DNA from: JBBQSN01 sp038213835
Lineage (GTDB): Bacteria; Actinomycetota; Actinomycetes; Actinomycetales; CAWJMD01
Length of the DNA: 18,661 bases
Direction of reading: 5' to 3'
Assembly: GCA_038213835.1 (NCBI GenBank)
Contig: JBBQSN010000061.1
Coordinates: 1-18,661 of the forward strand
Position 1 is the first letter of the stretch. Each line of letters begins with the position of its first letter. This document shows positions 1 to 6,864 of this stretch, one piece after another. The translations under genes were made by a program, and so were the position numbers. The notes under the pieces are model-generated. The model had not been told where the DNA came from. It did not search any database and was given only the letters and a program-made list of their open reading frames with translations.

Positions 1-213
1 CACGCCCTCGGCCTGACCGTGGTCGCCGAGGGCGTGGAGACCCTCGAGGTGCTCGAGCACCTCGCCGCGCTCGGCTGCGACGAGGCCCAGGGCTGGCACG
101 TGGCTCGTCCGATGGCGGGCGAGGCGATGGTGACCTGGGCCGGCGAGCTGCAGGACGCGACCACCCGGTTACAGGTCGAGCGGGCCGTCCCCGCCCAGCT
201 CCCCCGCGGCTGA
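1..213 (+). CDS. EAL-domain protein, C-terminal end (partial)
   Basis: The gene enters from the left edge already open; only its last 70 codons are present. The translation contains TVVAEGVET, then LAALGCDEAQGWHVARPM, the last conserved block of EAL domains, which hydrolyse cyclic di-GMP. The metal-binding and catalytic part lies outside the window, so activity cannot be judged, nor can a GGDEF or sensor domain be confirmed. A short non-conserved tail of about 30 residues follows. The last 45 bases overlap the end of mnmA on the opposite strand, so the genes converge with no room for a separate terminator. A second EAL gene enters from the right edge in the opposite orientation. The family call is firm. 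Confidence 0.85.
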   Translation, partial: HALGLTVVAEGVETLEVLEHLAALGCDEAQGWHVARPMAGEAMVTWAGELQDATTRLQVERAVPAQLPRG

Positions 214-1305
214 GCCTCTCGACCTGCTGGGGACGCTGCTGGTGATGGTGCCGCTGCCCACGACCCGGTCCCCGCGGTAGAGCACCAGGGTCTGCCCCGC
301 GCTCACCCCCGCCAGCGCGCCACCGACGTCGACCCGCAGCGCGCGGGCATCGGCCTCCAGCACCGTGCACGGCACGGCCCGCCCGTGCGCCCGCACCTGC
401 GCCTCCACCCGGGCGCCGGCCGCCGGCGGCTCGGCGAGCCACACGACCGACTCCGACGCCACCACCTCGGCCACCGCGAGATCCTCGGCGGGGCCGACCG
501 TCAGCGTGTTGTCGACCACCGAGACGTCCAGGACGTAGCGCGGACGGCCGTCCGCCGCGGGTGTGCCGAGCCGCAGGCCCTTGCGCTGCCCGACCGTGTA
601 GCCCTGGGCACCGTCGTGGGTGCCGACCCGTCGTCCCTCCCGGTCGCGCACGGCGCCCGGGCGGCGCTCGATCCGGGAGTCGAGGAAGCCGCGGGTGTCG
701 CCGTCGGGGATGAAGCAGATGTCGTGGCTGTCCGGCTTGGCCGACACCGACAGACCGCGCCGGGCGGCCTCCTCACGGACGACCTCCTTGGACGTCGCGT
801 CGCCGAGCGGGAACAGCGCCCGGCTCAACCGGTGCGGCGCCAGCACGGCCAGCACGTAGGACTGGTCCTTGGCGGCATCGGCGGCGCGGTGCAGCGTCGG
901 GGGCTCCCCCGGGTCGACCCGCGCGTAGTGCCCGGTGGCGACGGCGTCGAACCCCAGCGCCACGGCCTTGTCGAGGAGCACGGAGAACTTGATCCGCTCG
1001 TTGCAGCGCACGCACGGGTTCGGCGTCCGCCCCGCGGCGTACTCGCTGACGAAGTCGTCCATGACGGCGCTGGTGAACTGCTCGGCGAGATCCCAGACGT
1101 AGAAAGGGATCCCGATGACGTCGGCCGACCTGCGGGCGTCGCCGGCGTCCTCGATCGTGCAGCAGCCACGCGCGCCCGTGCGACCGGTGGCAGGGGTACG
1201 CGCCAGGGCCATGTGCACGCCCACGACCTCGTGGCCGGCCTCGACCGCGCGCGCTGCGGCGACGGCGGAGTCGACCCCGCCGCTCATCGCCGCCAGCACC
1301 TTCAT
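169..1305 (-). CDS. mnmA: tRNA-specific 2-thiouridylase MnmA
   Basis: This 378-residue protein has the usual MnmA length. It activates U34 of tRNAs for Lys, Glu and Gln with ATP and inserts sulfur to give 2-thiouridine, in the cytoplasm. The N-terminal PP-loop SGGVDS is at residues 8-13. The catalytic cysteine lies in NPCVRCN (Cys101 by family alignment; Cys98 is also there), and the second active-site cysteine is Cys197 in DICFIPDGD. ATGHYAR (123-129) and GYTVGQRKGL (235-244) are also typical. The ATG overlaps the stop of the cysteine desulfurase gene as ATGA, which implies translational coupling and a dedicated sulfur donor, as in the YrvO-MnmA pair of Bacillus. The last 45 bases overlap the convergent EAL gene. 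The Ser/Gly-rich C-terminal tail after about residue 355 is not conserved. Confidence 0.96.
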   Translation of the reverse strand: MKVLAAMSGGVDSAVAAARAVEAGHEVVGVHMALARTPATGRTGARGCCTIEDAGDARRSADVIGIPFYVWDLAEQFTSAVMDDFVSEYAAGRTPNPCVRCNERIKFSVLLDKAVALGFDAVATGHYARVDPGEPPTLHRAADAAKDQSYVLAVLAPHRLSRALFPLGDATSKEVVREEAARRGLSVSAKPDSHDICFIPDGDTRGFLDSRIERRPGAVRDREGRRVGTHDGAQGYTVGQRKGLRLGTPAADGRPRYVLDVSVVDNTLTVGPAEDLAVAEVVASESVVWLAEPPAAGARVEAQVRAHGRAVPCTVLEADARALRVDVGGALAGVSAGQTLVLYRGDRVVGSGTITSSVPSRSRGSAAGELGGDGPLDL

Positions 1306-2504
1306 GCGAGCCGCGACGCCAGCCCGGCGCTACGGGCCCGCTCGACGACCGGACCGATCTCGGTGGCGAGCGCCTTGACGTCGACCTCGCTGCTGGTGCG
1401 ACCGAGGCTGAAACGCAGTGCCCCCCGGGCGTCCTGGCGCGCGATGCCCATCGCGGTGAGCACGTGGCTCGGCTGCGGCACGCCCGCCTGGCACGCCGAT
1501 CCGGTGGAGCACTCGATTCCCCGTGCGTCGAGCAGGTACAGCAGCGAGTCGCCCTCGCAGCCGGGGAAGGTGAGGTGCGCGTTGCCGGGGAGGCGATCGG
1601 GGCCGAGGGCCGGGCCGCGCAGGACGGCGTCCGGGACCGCCTCCAGCACGCCGGACACCAGGGCGTCGCGCAGCTCGGCGAGTCGGACCGCCTCGTCCTC
1701 GCCGTCGCGCACCGCCAGCCCGGCCGCCACGGCGAGGGCCACGACCGACGGTGAGTCGAGCGTCCCCGAGCGGATGCCGCGCTCCTGGCCCCCGCCGTGC
1801 AGCACGGGGACGAGGTCGAGGCCGCCACGCAGCACCAGCGCGCCCACCCCGACGGGGCCGCCCATCTTGTGCCCGGAGAGCGTGAGGGCGTCCAGACCGC
1901 TGGCCCCGAAGTCGACGGGCAGGTGGCCGACGGCCTGCACGGCGTCACAGTGCACGGGGATGCCGTGGGGGGCGCAGATCCGCACCACCTCGGCGACCGG
2001 TTGCACCGTGCCGACCTCGTTGTTCGCCCACATCACCGAGACCAGGGCGACAGAGGCCGGGTCCTGCTCGACAGCGGACCGGAACGCCTCCAGGTCCAGG
2101 CGGCCCTCTGCGTCGACGGGCAGCCAGACCAGCTCGGCTCCCTCGTGCTCGGCGAGCCAGACAGCCGGGTCGACCACGGCGTGGTGCTCGACCGCGCTCA
2201 GCAGCACCCGGCGCCGACGGTCGTCAGCCGCGCGCCGCTCCCAGTACAGGCCCTTGACGGCGAGGTTGTCGGCCTCCGTGCCGCCCGAGGTCAGCACCAC
2301 CTCGTTGGGTGCGGCACCGACCGCCGCGGCGAGCTTCTCGCGCGACTCCTCCACGGCCCGCCGGGCCCGGCGTCCTGAGGTGTGCAGGGACGACGGGTTC
2401 CCCCCGACGGCGAGCTCCTCGGTGAGGGCCCGCAGCGCCACGGGGTGGATCGGCGTGGTCGCCGCGTGGTCGAGGTAGACCGACGACGGCATGTCCGGAG
2501 TCAC
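1302..2504 (-). CDS. cysteine desulfurase (NifS/IscS class), likely sulfur donor for MnmA
   Basis: This 400-residue PLP enzyme removes sulfur from cysteine and passes it on as persulfide. YLDHAATTP (10-18) opens the fold. The PLP lysine is Lys213 in SGHKMGGPVGVGAL, His107-His108 lie in the cofactor region, and the persulfide cysteine is Cys338 in STGSACQAG. The next gene is mnmA, overlapping by 4 bp, so tRNA thiolation is the likely main job; Fe-S assembly cannot be excluded. Two starts are possible: GTG at 2504 and ATG at 2492 (MPSSVYLDH). I prefer GTG because TAGGAT lies 6 nt upstream, reading either as a -10 box for a leaderless message or, through its AGGA, as a ribosome-binding site. The ATG has no good ribosome-binding site. 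An inverted repeat covers the same bases. Confidence 0.94.
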   Translation of the reverse strand: MTPDMPSSVYLDHAATTPIHPVALRALTEELAVGGNPSSLHTSGRRARRAVEESREKLAAAVGAAPNEVVLTSGGTEADNLAVKGLYWERRAADDRRRRVLLSAVEHHAVVDPAVWLAEHEGAELVWLPVDAEGRLDLEAFRSAVEQDPASVALVSVMWANNEVGTVQPVAEVVRICAPHGIPVHCDAVQAVGHLPVDFGASGLDALTLSGHKMGGPVGVGALVLRGGLDLVPVLHGGGQERGIRSGTLDSPSVVALAVAAGLAVRDGEDEAVRLAELRDALVSGVLEAVPDAVLRGPALGPDRLPGNAHLTFPGCEGDSLLYLLDARGIECSTGSACQAGVPQPSHVLTAMGIARQDARGALRFSLGRTSSEVDVKALATEIGPVVERARSAGLASRLA

Positions 2505-2506
2505 GA

Positions 2507-2523
2507 CCCGATCCTAGATCGGG
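2507..2523 (-). promoter_or_regulatory. putative promoter/operator of the cysteine desulfurase-mnmA operon
   Basis: CCCGATC, a 3-nt centre and GATCGGG form a perfect 7-bp inverted repeat. On the minus strand it contains TAGGAT (2516-2511), a good actinobacterial -10 box (TAnnnT), 6 nt before the GTG at 2504. It may be an operator over the -10 box, or a hairpin if transcription starts further upstream. No clear -35 box is visible. The two readings cannot be separated from sequence. Confidence 0.45.
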
Positions 2524-2559
2524 GAGCGAGAGGTCTCCTGCCGGGCCGGTCCGTGGACC

Positions 2560-3516
2560 TCAGCCCTTGGACTTCTCGACCGCGTCGGTGGCCTGCGGGA
2601 GCACCGAGAACAGGTCGCCGACGACGCCGAAGTCGACCAGCTCGAAGATCGGCGCCTCCTCGTCCTTGTTCACCGCGACGATCATCTTGGACGTCTGCAT
2701 CCCGGCCCGGTGCTGGATCGCGCCGGAGATGCCCGCGGCCACGTACAGCTGCGGCGAGACCTGCTTGCCGGTCTGCCCCACCTGGTTGGCGTGCGGGTAC
2801 CAACCGGCATCGACGGCAGCGCGGCTCGCGCCGACAGCGGCACCCAGGGAGTCGGCGAACGCCTCGACCGCGGCGAAGTCGCCGTTGGTGCCGCGACCGC
2901 CCGAGACCACGATGGCGGCCTCGTTCAGCTCGGGCCGCCCGCTGCGCTCGCGCGGCTTGCGGTCGGTGACCTCGGCCTGGGTGGCTGCGGCGGACAGCGT
3001 GATCGTCACGGCCTCGGTGGACGGCGAGCTGTTGACCGCCTCGGGGGTGGCCGAGTTCGGCTTGACCGTGATGATCGGCGTGCCCTGGGTGACCTTGGCC
3101 TGCACCGTGTACGAGCCGGCGAAGACCGACTGCGTCGTGACCGGGCCACCCTCGCCCGCCTGGACGTCGACGGCGTCGGTGATCAGGCCCGAGGACGTCT
3201 TGATCGACAGCCGGGCCGCGATCTCCTTGCCCTCGGTGTTCGAGGGGATCAGGACGGCCGCCGGGGAGGTCTGCTGGACCAGCTGGGCGAGCACCTCGGC
3301 CTTGGGGGCCACCAGGTACCTCGTCACCTGGTCGTCGTCGACGGTGTAGACCTTCTCGGCGCCGAACTCGGCCAGCACCGCAGCGGCCCGGTCGTAGCCG
3401 GCGCCGATGAACACCGCGGACGGCTCGCCGAGGCGGCGGGCGATCGTGAGCAGCTCGGACGTGGTCTTGCGGACGGCGCCGTCGACGTGGTCGACGAGGA
3501 CGAGGACCTCAGCCAT
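2560..3516 (-). CDS. etfA: electron transfer flavoprotein alpha subunit
   Basis: EtfA (FixB) is 318 residues, the usual length. With EtfB it forms a soluble FAD heterodimer that takes electrons from acyl-CoA and related dehydrogenases and hands them to a membrane quinone reductase. The N-terminal domain starts MAEVLVLVDHVDG. The C-terminal FAD-binding domain shows QVGQTGKQVSPQLYVAAGIS (245-264), GAIQHRAGM (265-273) and VDFGVVGDLF (294-303), all family hallmarks. AAGGAGA lies about 9 nt before the ATG. The gene is 33 bp downstream of etfB on the same strand and surely co-transcribed. The cysteine desulfurase gene starts 55 bp downstream with its own apparent promoter. I assign the ordinary ETF role; nothing suggests nitrogen fixation or electron bifurcation. 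Confidence 0.96.
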   Translation of the reverse strand: MAEVLVLVDHVDGAVRKTTSELLTIARRLGEPSAVFIGAGYDRAAAVLAEFGAEKVYTVDDDQVTRYLVAPKAEVLAQLVQQTSPAAVLIPSNTEGKEIAARLSIKTSSGLITDAVDVQAGEGGPVTTQSVFAGSYTVQAKVTQGTPIITVKPNSATPEAVNSSPSTEAVTITLSAAATQAEVTDRKPRERSGRPELNEAAIVVSGGRGTNGDFAAVEAFADSLGAAVGASRAAVDAGWYPHANQVGQTGKQVSPQLYVAAGISGAIQHRAGMQTSKMIVAVNKDEEAPIFELVDFGVVGDLFSVLPQATDAVEKSKG

Positions 3517-3549
3517 GGGGGTGTCTCTCCTTCGTTCTCGCGGACGGGG

Positions 3550-4329
3550 TCAGACGAACTTCTTGGACACGAGGAACTCGGCCAGCCTCGCGCCGCCCTC
3601 GCCCTCGTCCTGGACGACCTGCCCCGCCTCGCGGGGCGGGCGCGCGGTGAACGACTCGACGGTCGTCCACGCCGCCCCCTGGCCGACCTCGCCGGCGTCG
3701 ACCCCGAGGTCGGCCAGCGACCAGGTCTCGAGCGGCTTCTTCTTCGCGGCCATGATGCCCTTGAACGACGGGTACCGGGGCTCGTTGATCTGGTCGGTGA
3801 CGCTGACCAGCGCGGGCAGCTGGGCGGTGATCGTCTCGGTGGACGCGTCGCCGTCGCGGCGGATCGTGACCGCCCCGTTCTCGACGCCGAGCTCGGAGGC
3901 CATCGTCACCTGCGGCAGGCCCAGCCGCTCGGCCATCATCGCGGGGACGACGCTCATGGTGCCGTCGGTGGAGGCCATGCCGGTGAGCACCAGGTCGGCG
4001 CCGCCGATCTTCTCCACCGCCTTCGCCAGCACCAGCGAGGTGGCGGGTGCGTCGGAGCCCGCAATCGCGTCGTCGAGCACGTGGACGCCCGAGTGGGCAC
4101 CCATCTGCAGCGCCTTGCGGACGGCGTCGGTGGCCTGCTCGGGGCCCATCGTCAGGACGACGACCTCGCCCTCGGCGGCCTCGACCAGCTTGAGCGCCTC
4201 CTCGACCGCGTACTCGTCCAGCTCGGACAGCAGCCCGTCGACGGAGGTGCGGTCGGTGGTGAGGTCCTGCTCGAAGGTGCGCTCGGCCTGGGCGTCCGGG
4301 ACGTACTTGACGCAGACGACGATCTTCAT
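3550..4329 (-). CDS. etfB: electron transfer flavoprotein beta subunit
   Basis: EtfB (FixA) is 259 residues, the normal size, starting MKIVVCVKYVPDAQAERTF. It packs against EtfA and binds the structural AMP. Conserved blocks are DEYAVEEALKL (38-48), the GADLVLTGMASTDGTMSVVP region (110-129) and the family signature around NEPRYPSFKGIMAAKKKP (182-199). The reading frame stays open far upstream because of the high GC content, but homology begins at the ATG at 4329, and GGGAGGAA lies about 10 nt before it. The gene is first in the etfB-etfA operon. About 258 bp separate it from the divergent GT4 gene, and that gap holds a GTTAC-N6-GTAAC dyad 105 bp upstream of the start. Confidence 0.96.
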   Translation of the reverse strand: MKIVVCVKYVPDAQAERTFEQDLTTDRTSVDGLLSELDEYAVEEALKLVEAAEGEVVVLTMGPEQATDAVRKALQMGAHSGVHVLDDAIAGSDAPATSLVLAKAVEKIGGADLVLTGMASTDGTMSVVPAMMAERLGLPQVTMASELGVENGAVTIRRDGDASTETITAQLPALVSVTDQINEPRYPSFKGIMAAKKKPLETWSLADLGVDAGEVGQGAAWTTVESFTARPPREAGQVVQDEGEGGARLAEFLVSKKFV

Positions 4330-4434
4330 GGCGGGACGGTTCCTCCCTGGGAGCGGATTCGTGCTCGTGGCTGGTTCACAGCCTGCCACCCCCGGGGTGG
4401 TCGACGCGGCCCGGGTGAGCCAACGCACAGCCAG

Positions 4435-4450
4435 GTTACCTATGAGTAAC
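4435..4450. promoter_or_regulatory. inverted repeat GTTAC-N6-GTAAC, candidate operator
   Basis: Perfect 5-bp arms flank a 6-bp spacer in the 258-bp gap between divergent etfB and the GT4 gene. The repeat is AT-rich compared with its surroundings, and on the minus strand it adjoins TAACCT, a possible -10 box for etfBA. TetR-family regulators often bind dyads of this size near ETF and fatty-acid genes, but I cannot name a regulator. The function is inferred only. Confidence 0.35.
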
Positions 4451-4525
4451 ACCGGCTTCCACCTGACCGGGGGTGACGCGGGGCACACGGCGGCGTCCCC
4501 GTCCGCCGTGTGGCAGGGTGCGACC

Positions 4526-4591
4526 GTGCCCGCCGCCTCCGCCGACCCGTCGCGGGCCGCCCGCCCCCTGGTCTCGCGGTGGCTGCCGTGA
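4526..4591 (+). other. possible 21-codon leader ORF or vestigial gene end before the GT4 gene
   Basis: A GTG at 4526, preceded 6 nt upstream by CAGGGT (a weak -10-like box), opens a 21-codon frame. Its TGA (4589-4591) overlaps the GT4 start as GTGA. The peptide (VPAASADPSRAARP then 7 more residues) matches nothing I know. It could be a translated leader coupling to the GT4 gene, the tail of a lost upstream gene, or chance in GC-rich DNA. Confidence 0.2.
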
Positions 4592-5802
4592 GGGTCCTGC
4601 ACGTCACCCGGGAGTACCCGCCCGTCCTGCACGGTGGCCTCGGCCACCTGCTCGCCGACCTCGCCCCCGCGCAGGCCGCCGCCGGGCACCAGGTGGGTGC
4701 TGTCGTCCTCGGGCACGACGTCACCGGCGGCGGTCGGCTGCGCGAGGCCCCGCCGCGCGAGGTCCGCGACGACGTCCGGGTGCAGCGGGTGCTCCTCGCC
4801 GGCGTGCCCGACGGCCCCTGGGACGGCCAGCAGCTGCTCGATGCCGCCGACGCTCTGGTCGCCCCGGTGGTCGCGGCGATCACAGCCCTGCCACCGACCG
4901 ACGAGGCGGTCGTCGTCCACTCGCACGACTGGGTGACCGCCGCCGCGGGAGCTGCTGCGGCGGAGGCCCTGGGCGCCGCCTGGGTGCACTCGGTGCACGC
5001 CACCGAGTTCGGGCGTCGCTCTGGTCGCCTTGACAGCGACCTGCCACGCGCGGTGCACCGTGCCGAACGGGCTGCGGTGCAGGCGTTCTCGACCGACCGT
5101 CGTCCTGACGCGGTCGTGGTCTGGTCCGAGGCGATGCGCACCGAGGTGGTGGGCGTGCTCGGCGCCGAGCCGGCCCGGGTGCACGTGGTGCCCGCCGCGG
5201 TGGACGCGGCCCGGTGGGTCGCTCCCCCGGCCGACGCCGAGCGGGCGCGCGGGCTGTGGGCCTCGCACGACGGCCCGCTGCTCGTGGCGGCCGGACGGCT
5301 GGAGTGGGAGAAGGGCTTGTGCACCGTCCTGCGCGCGCTCCCGGCGATCGCGCGGCGGCACCCGGGCGTGCGGCTGGTCCTGGCCGGCGACGGCTCCTAC
5401 CGGCCGATCCTGGAGGCCCTCGCCGTCCAGGTCGGGGTCGTCGACCGCCTGACCTGGACGGGATGGCTCGCTCCCGAGCCGCTGCGCGCCCTGCTGTCGG
5501 TGGCCGACGCCGTGCTGGTCACCAGCCGCTACGAGCCGTTCGGGCTGGTGACCCGGCAGGCCCAGGCGGCCGGTGCCCCCGTGGTCGTCACCGACGTCGG
5601 CGGGCTGGCCGAGTCCGTCGACCCCGGGGTCACCGGCCTGCGCGTGGCGTCCGAGGACGTCGACGACCTCGCCGCACAGGTATCGGGCCTGCTGGCGGAC
5701 CCGCGCCGGGCGGCCGGGCTCGGCGAGGCGGGACGTGCCGCCGCGCGGGCGTGGACGCCGGCGGCGATGGCGGCCGCCGTCAGCGCGACGTACCCCGCCT
5801 GA
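4588..5802 (+). CDS. GT4 glycosyltransferase, Rv3032-like (probable alpha-1,4-glucan elongation)
   Basis: This 404-residue GT-B glycosyltransferase should add sugar from a nucleotide donor to a glucan. The N-terminal domain has TREYPPVLHGGLGHLLADL (7-25), HSHDW (111-115) and HATEFGR (137-143). The donor domain has AGRLEWEKG (235-243, with Arg237 and Lys242) and RYEPFGLV (314-321). The pattern matches M. tuberculosis Rv3032, an alpha-1,4-glucosyltransferase of methylglucose lipopolysaccharide/glycogen synthesis, which as I recall also lies beside etfBA. A GlgM/GlgA-like role making maltose 1-phosphate or glycogen is the alternative. The EX7E motif is altered: Glu316 is kept but the second Glu is Gln324. 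I chose GTG 4588 (VRVLHVTREYPP) because homology starts there; GTG 4579 is an in-frame alternative. No good ribosome-binding site is visible. Confidence 0.85.
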   Translation: MRVLHVTREYPPVLHGGLGHLLADLAPAQAAAGHQVGAVVLGHDVTGGGRLREAPPREVRDDVRVQRVLLAGVPDGPWDGQQLLDAADALVAPVVAAITALPPTDEAVVVHSHDWVTAAAGAAAAEALGAAWVHSVHATEFGRRSGRLDSDLPRAVHRAERAAVQAFSTDRRPDAVVVWSEAMRTEVVGVLGAEPARVHVVPAAVDAARWVAPPADAERARGLWASHDGPLLVAAGRLEWEKGLCTVLRALPAIARRHPGVRLVLAGDGSYRPILEALAVQVGVVDRLTWTGWLAPEPLRALLSVADAVLVTSRYEPFGLVTRQAQAAGAPVVVTDVGGLAESVDPGVTGLRVASEDVDDLAAQVSGLLADPRRAAGLGEAGRAAARAWTPAAMAAAVSATYPA

Positions 5803-5808
5803 CCTCCT

Positions 5809-5825
5809 GCACCGACGCGCGGTGC
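5809..5825 (+). terminator. possible terminator hairpin after the GT4 gene
   Basis: GCACCG-ACGCG-CGGTGC is a perfect 6-bp stem with a 5-nt loop starting 7 nt after the GT4 stop codon. There is no U-tract, as is common for actinobacterial hairpins. It lies between two convergent units and could act on either strand. Confidence 0.4.
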
Positions 5826-5865
5826 TTGCGCTCCACGGCCACTGCTCCCGCGACCGCACCGGGCA

Positions 5866-6036
5866 GAGCACCTGGAGGACGACGTCGCGTGCGTCGTCGA
5901 TGCAGCGCTGGTCGAACGCGATCGACCACGTCTCGTCGTAGCTGCCCGCGCCCCGGTCGTGGTGGAGCACCTGGGCGGGCTCGGTGTCCTCGAAGGCGCC
6001 GGCGACATCCTGCTCGGAGGCCGGACCGCCGCTCAT
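5866..6036 (-). pseudogene. N-terminal remnant of a class I SAM-dependent methyltransferase gene
   Basis: An ATG at 6036 overlaps the enoyl-CoA hydratase stop (ATGA). About 57 residues follow that resemble the N-terminus of an actinobacterial SAM methyltransferase often found after this hydratase: AFEDTEPAQVLHHD, then YDETWSIAFDQRCIDDAR (33-50), compared with the usual YDEKWSIS(Y/F)DQRCIDYAR. Homology stops near residue 57. The SAM-binding glycine motif and the rest of a roughly 300-residue protein are missing. The frame stays open beyond this point but becomes low-complexity Arg-rich sequence and then runs antisense to the GT4 gene. I read this as a 3' deletion that left the start and the operon junction. 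The family is recalled, not searched. Confidence 0.6.
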
Positions 6037-6812
6037 CGTCCGGTGAACCGGGCCTTGCCCGGTCCGTCCCGGACGAACGAGGCCATACCGATGGCGCGGT
6101 CCTCGGTGGCGAACAGGGCGGCGAAGGCAGCTCGCTCGATCTCCAGCCCGGTGGCGAGGTCGACGTCGAGCCCGTGGTCGATCGCCTCCTTCGCGGCGCG
6201 CAGCGCGTAGGCGGGGCCGCCGACGTACCGGCCGACCAGCTCGCGCGCGGCCGTGTAGACGTCGTCCGGCGCGACCACGCGGTCGACCAGGCCGATCGCC
6301 AGCGCCTCGTCGGCCGCCACGAACCGGCCGGAGAAGATGATGTCCTTGGCTCGCGCGGGGCCGACCAGGCGCGGGAGCCGCTGGGTGCCACCGGCGCCCG
6401 GGACGATGCCGAGCAGGATCTCGGGCTGGCCGAGCTTCGCGTCGTCGCCGCAGACCCGGAAGTCGCAGCAGAGCGCCAGCTCGCAGCCGCCACCGAGGGC
6501 GTACCCGGTGATCGCCGCGACCGTGGGCTTCGGGATCGCCGCGATCGCCGTGAACGAGGACTGCAGCTCGCGACCGCGGTCGACCATGTCGGTGTACGCC
6601 AGGGCCTGCATCTCCTTGATGTCGGCGCCCGCGGCGAACACCTTCTCGCCGCCGTAGACCACCACGGCGCAGACGTCACGCCGCTCGGTCGCCTCGGCGG
6701 CCGCCGCGACGAGGCCGGACTGGATGGTCGAGTCCAGCGCGTTCATCGGGGGCCGGTCGATCCGGATCGTCCCGATCCCGCCCTCGACCTCGAGCCGCAC
6801 GTGCTCCGACAT
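6033..6812 (-). CDS. enoyl-CoA hydratase/isomerase family protein (crotonase)
   Basis: This 259-residue protein has the classic crotonase length and should hydrate trans-2-enoyl-CoA in beta-oxidation or a related acyl-CoA pathway. The oxyanion-hole segment AGADIKEM is at 61-68. Both catalytic glutamates of true hydratases are present: Glu111 in GYALGGGCELA and Glu131 in GQPEILLGIVPGAGGTQRLP, nearly identical to the mammalian mitochondrial enzyme around that site. Real hydratase activity is therefore likely; the chain length is unknown. I chose ATG 6812 (MSEHVRLEVEG) because AGGAGAGG lies about 11 nt upstream; for the in-frame GTG at 6824 the same element would touch the start codon. The gene lies 52 bp after the YbjN-like gene and overlaps the methyltransferase remnant by 4 bp. 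EtfAB nearby fits a fatty-acid oxidation role. Confidence 0.93.
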   Translation of the reverse strand: MSEHVRLEVEGGIGTIRIDRPPMNALDSTIQSGLVAAAAEATERRDVCAVVVYGGEKVFAAGADIKEMQALAYTDMVDRGRELQSSFTAIAAIPKPTVAAITGYALGGGCELALCCDFRVCGDDAKLGQPEILLGIVPGAGGTQRLPRLVGPARAKDIIFSGRFVAADEALAIGLVDRVVAPDDVYTAARELVGRYVGGPAYALRAAKEAIDHGLDVDLATGLEIERAAFAALFATEDRAIGMASFVRDGPGKARFTGR

Positions 6813-6864
6813 CGACCTGCCCACCTCTCCTCGACGACCACCCTGCTGCTGGCTGATGGGGAGA

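Noticed and set aside
385..2478. A long plus-strand open frame of nearly 700 codons opposite mnmA and the cysteine desulfurase gene
   Set aside because: It is antisense to two well-conserved genes, low in complexity (Arg, Pro, Ser, Ala), and shows no family motif. High GC makes stop codons rare on the opposite strand.
2548..2559. GGTCC-GT-GGACC inverted repeat just after the etfA stop as a terminator
   Set aside because: The stem is short with almost no loop and no U-tract; too weak to call in DNA of this GC content.
4330..6036. Upstream extension of the etfB frame through the GT4 region to the ATG at 6036, which would make an 828-residue fusion
   Set aside because: EtfB homology, length and a ribosome-binding site all place its start at 4329. 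The upstream part is antisense to the GT4 gene apart from the methyltransferase scrap at its beginning.
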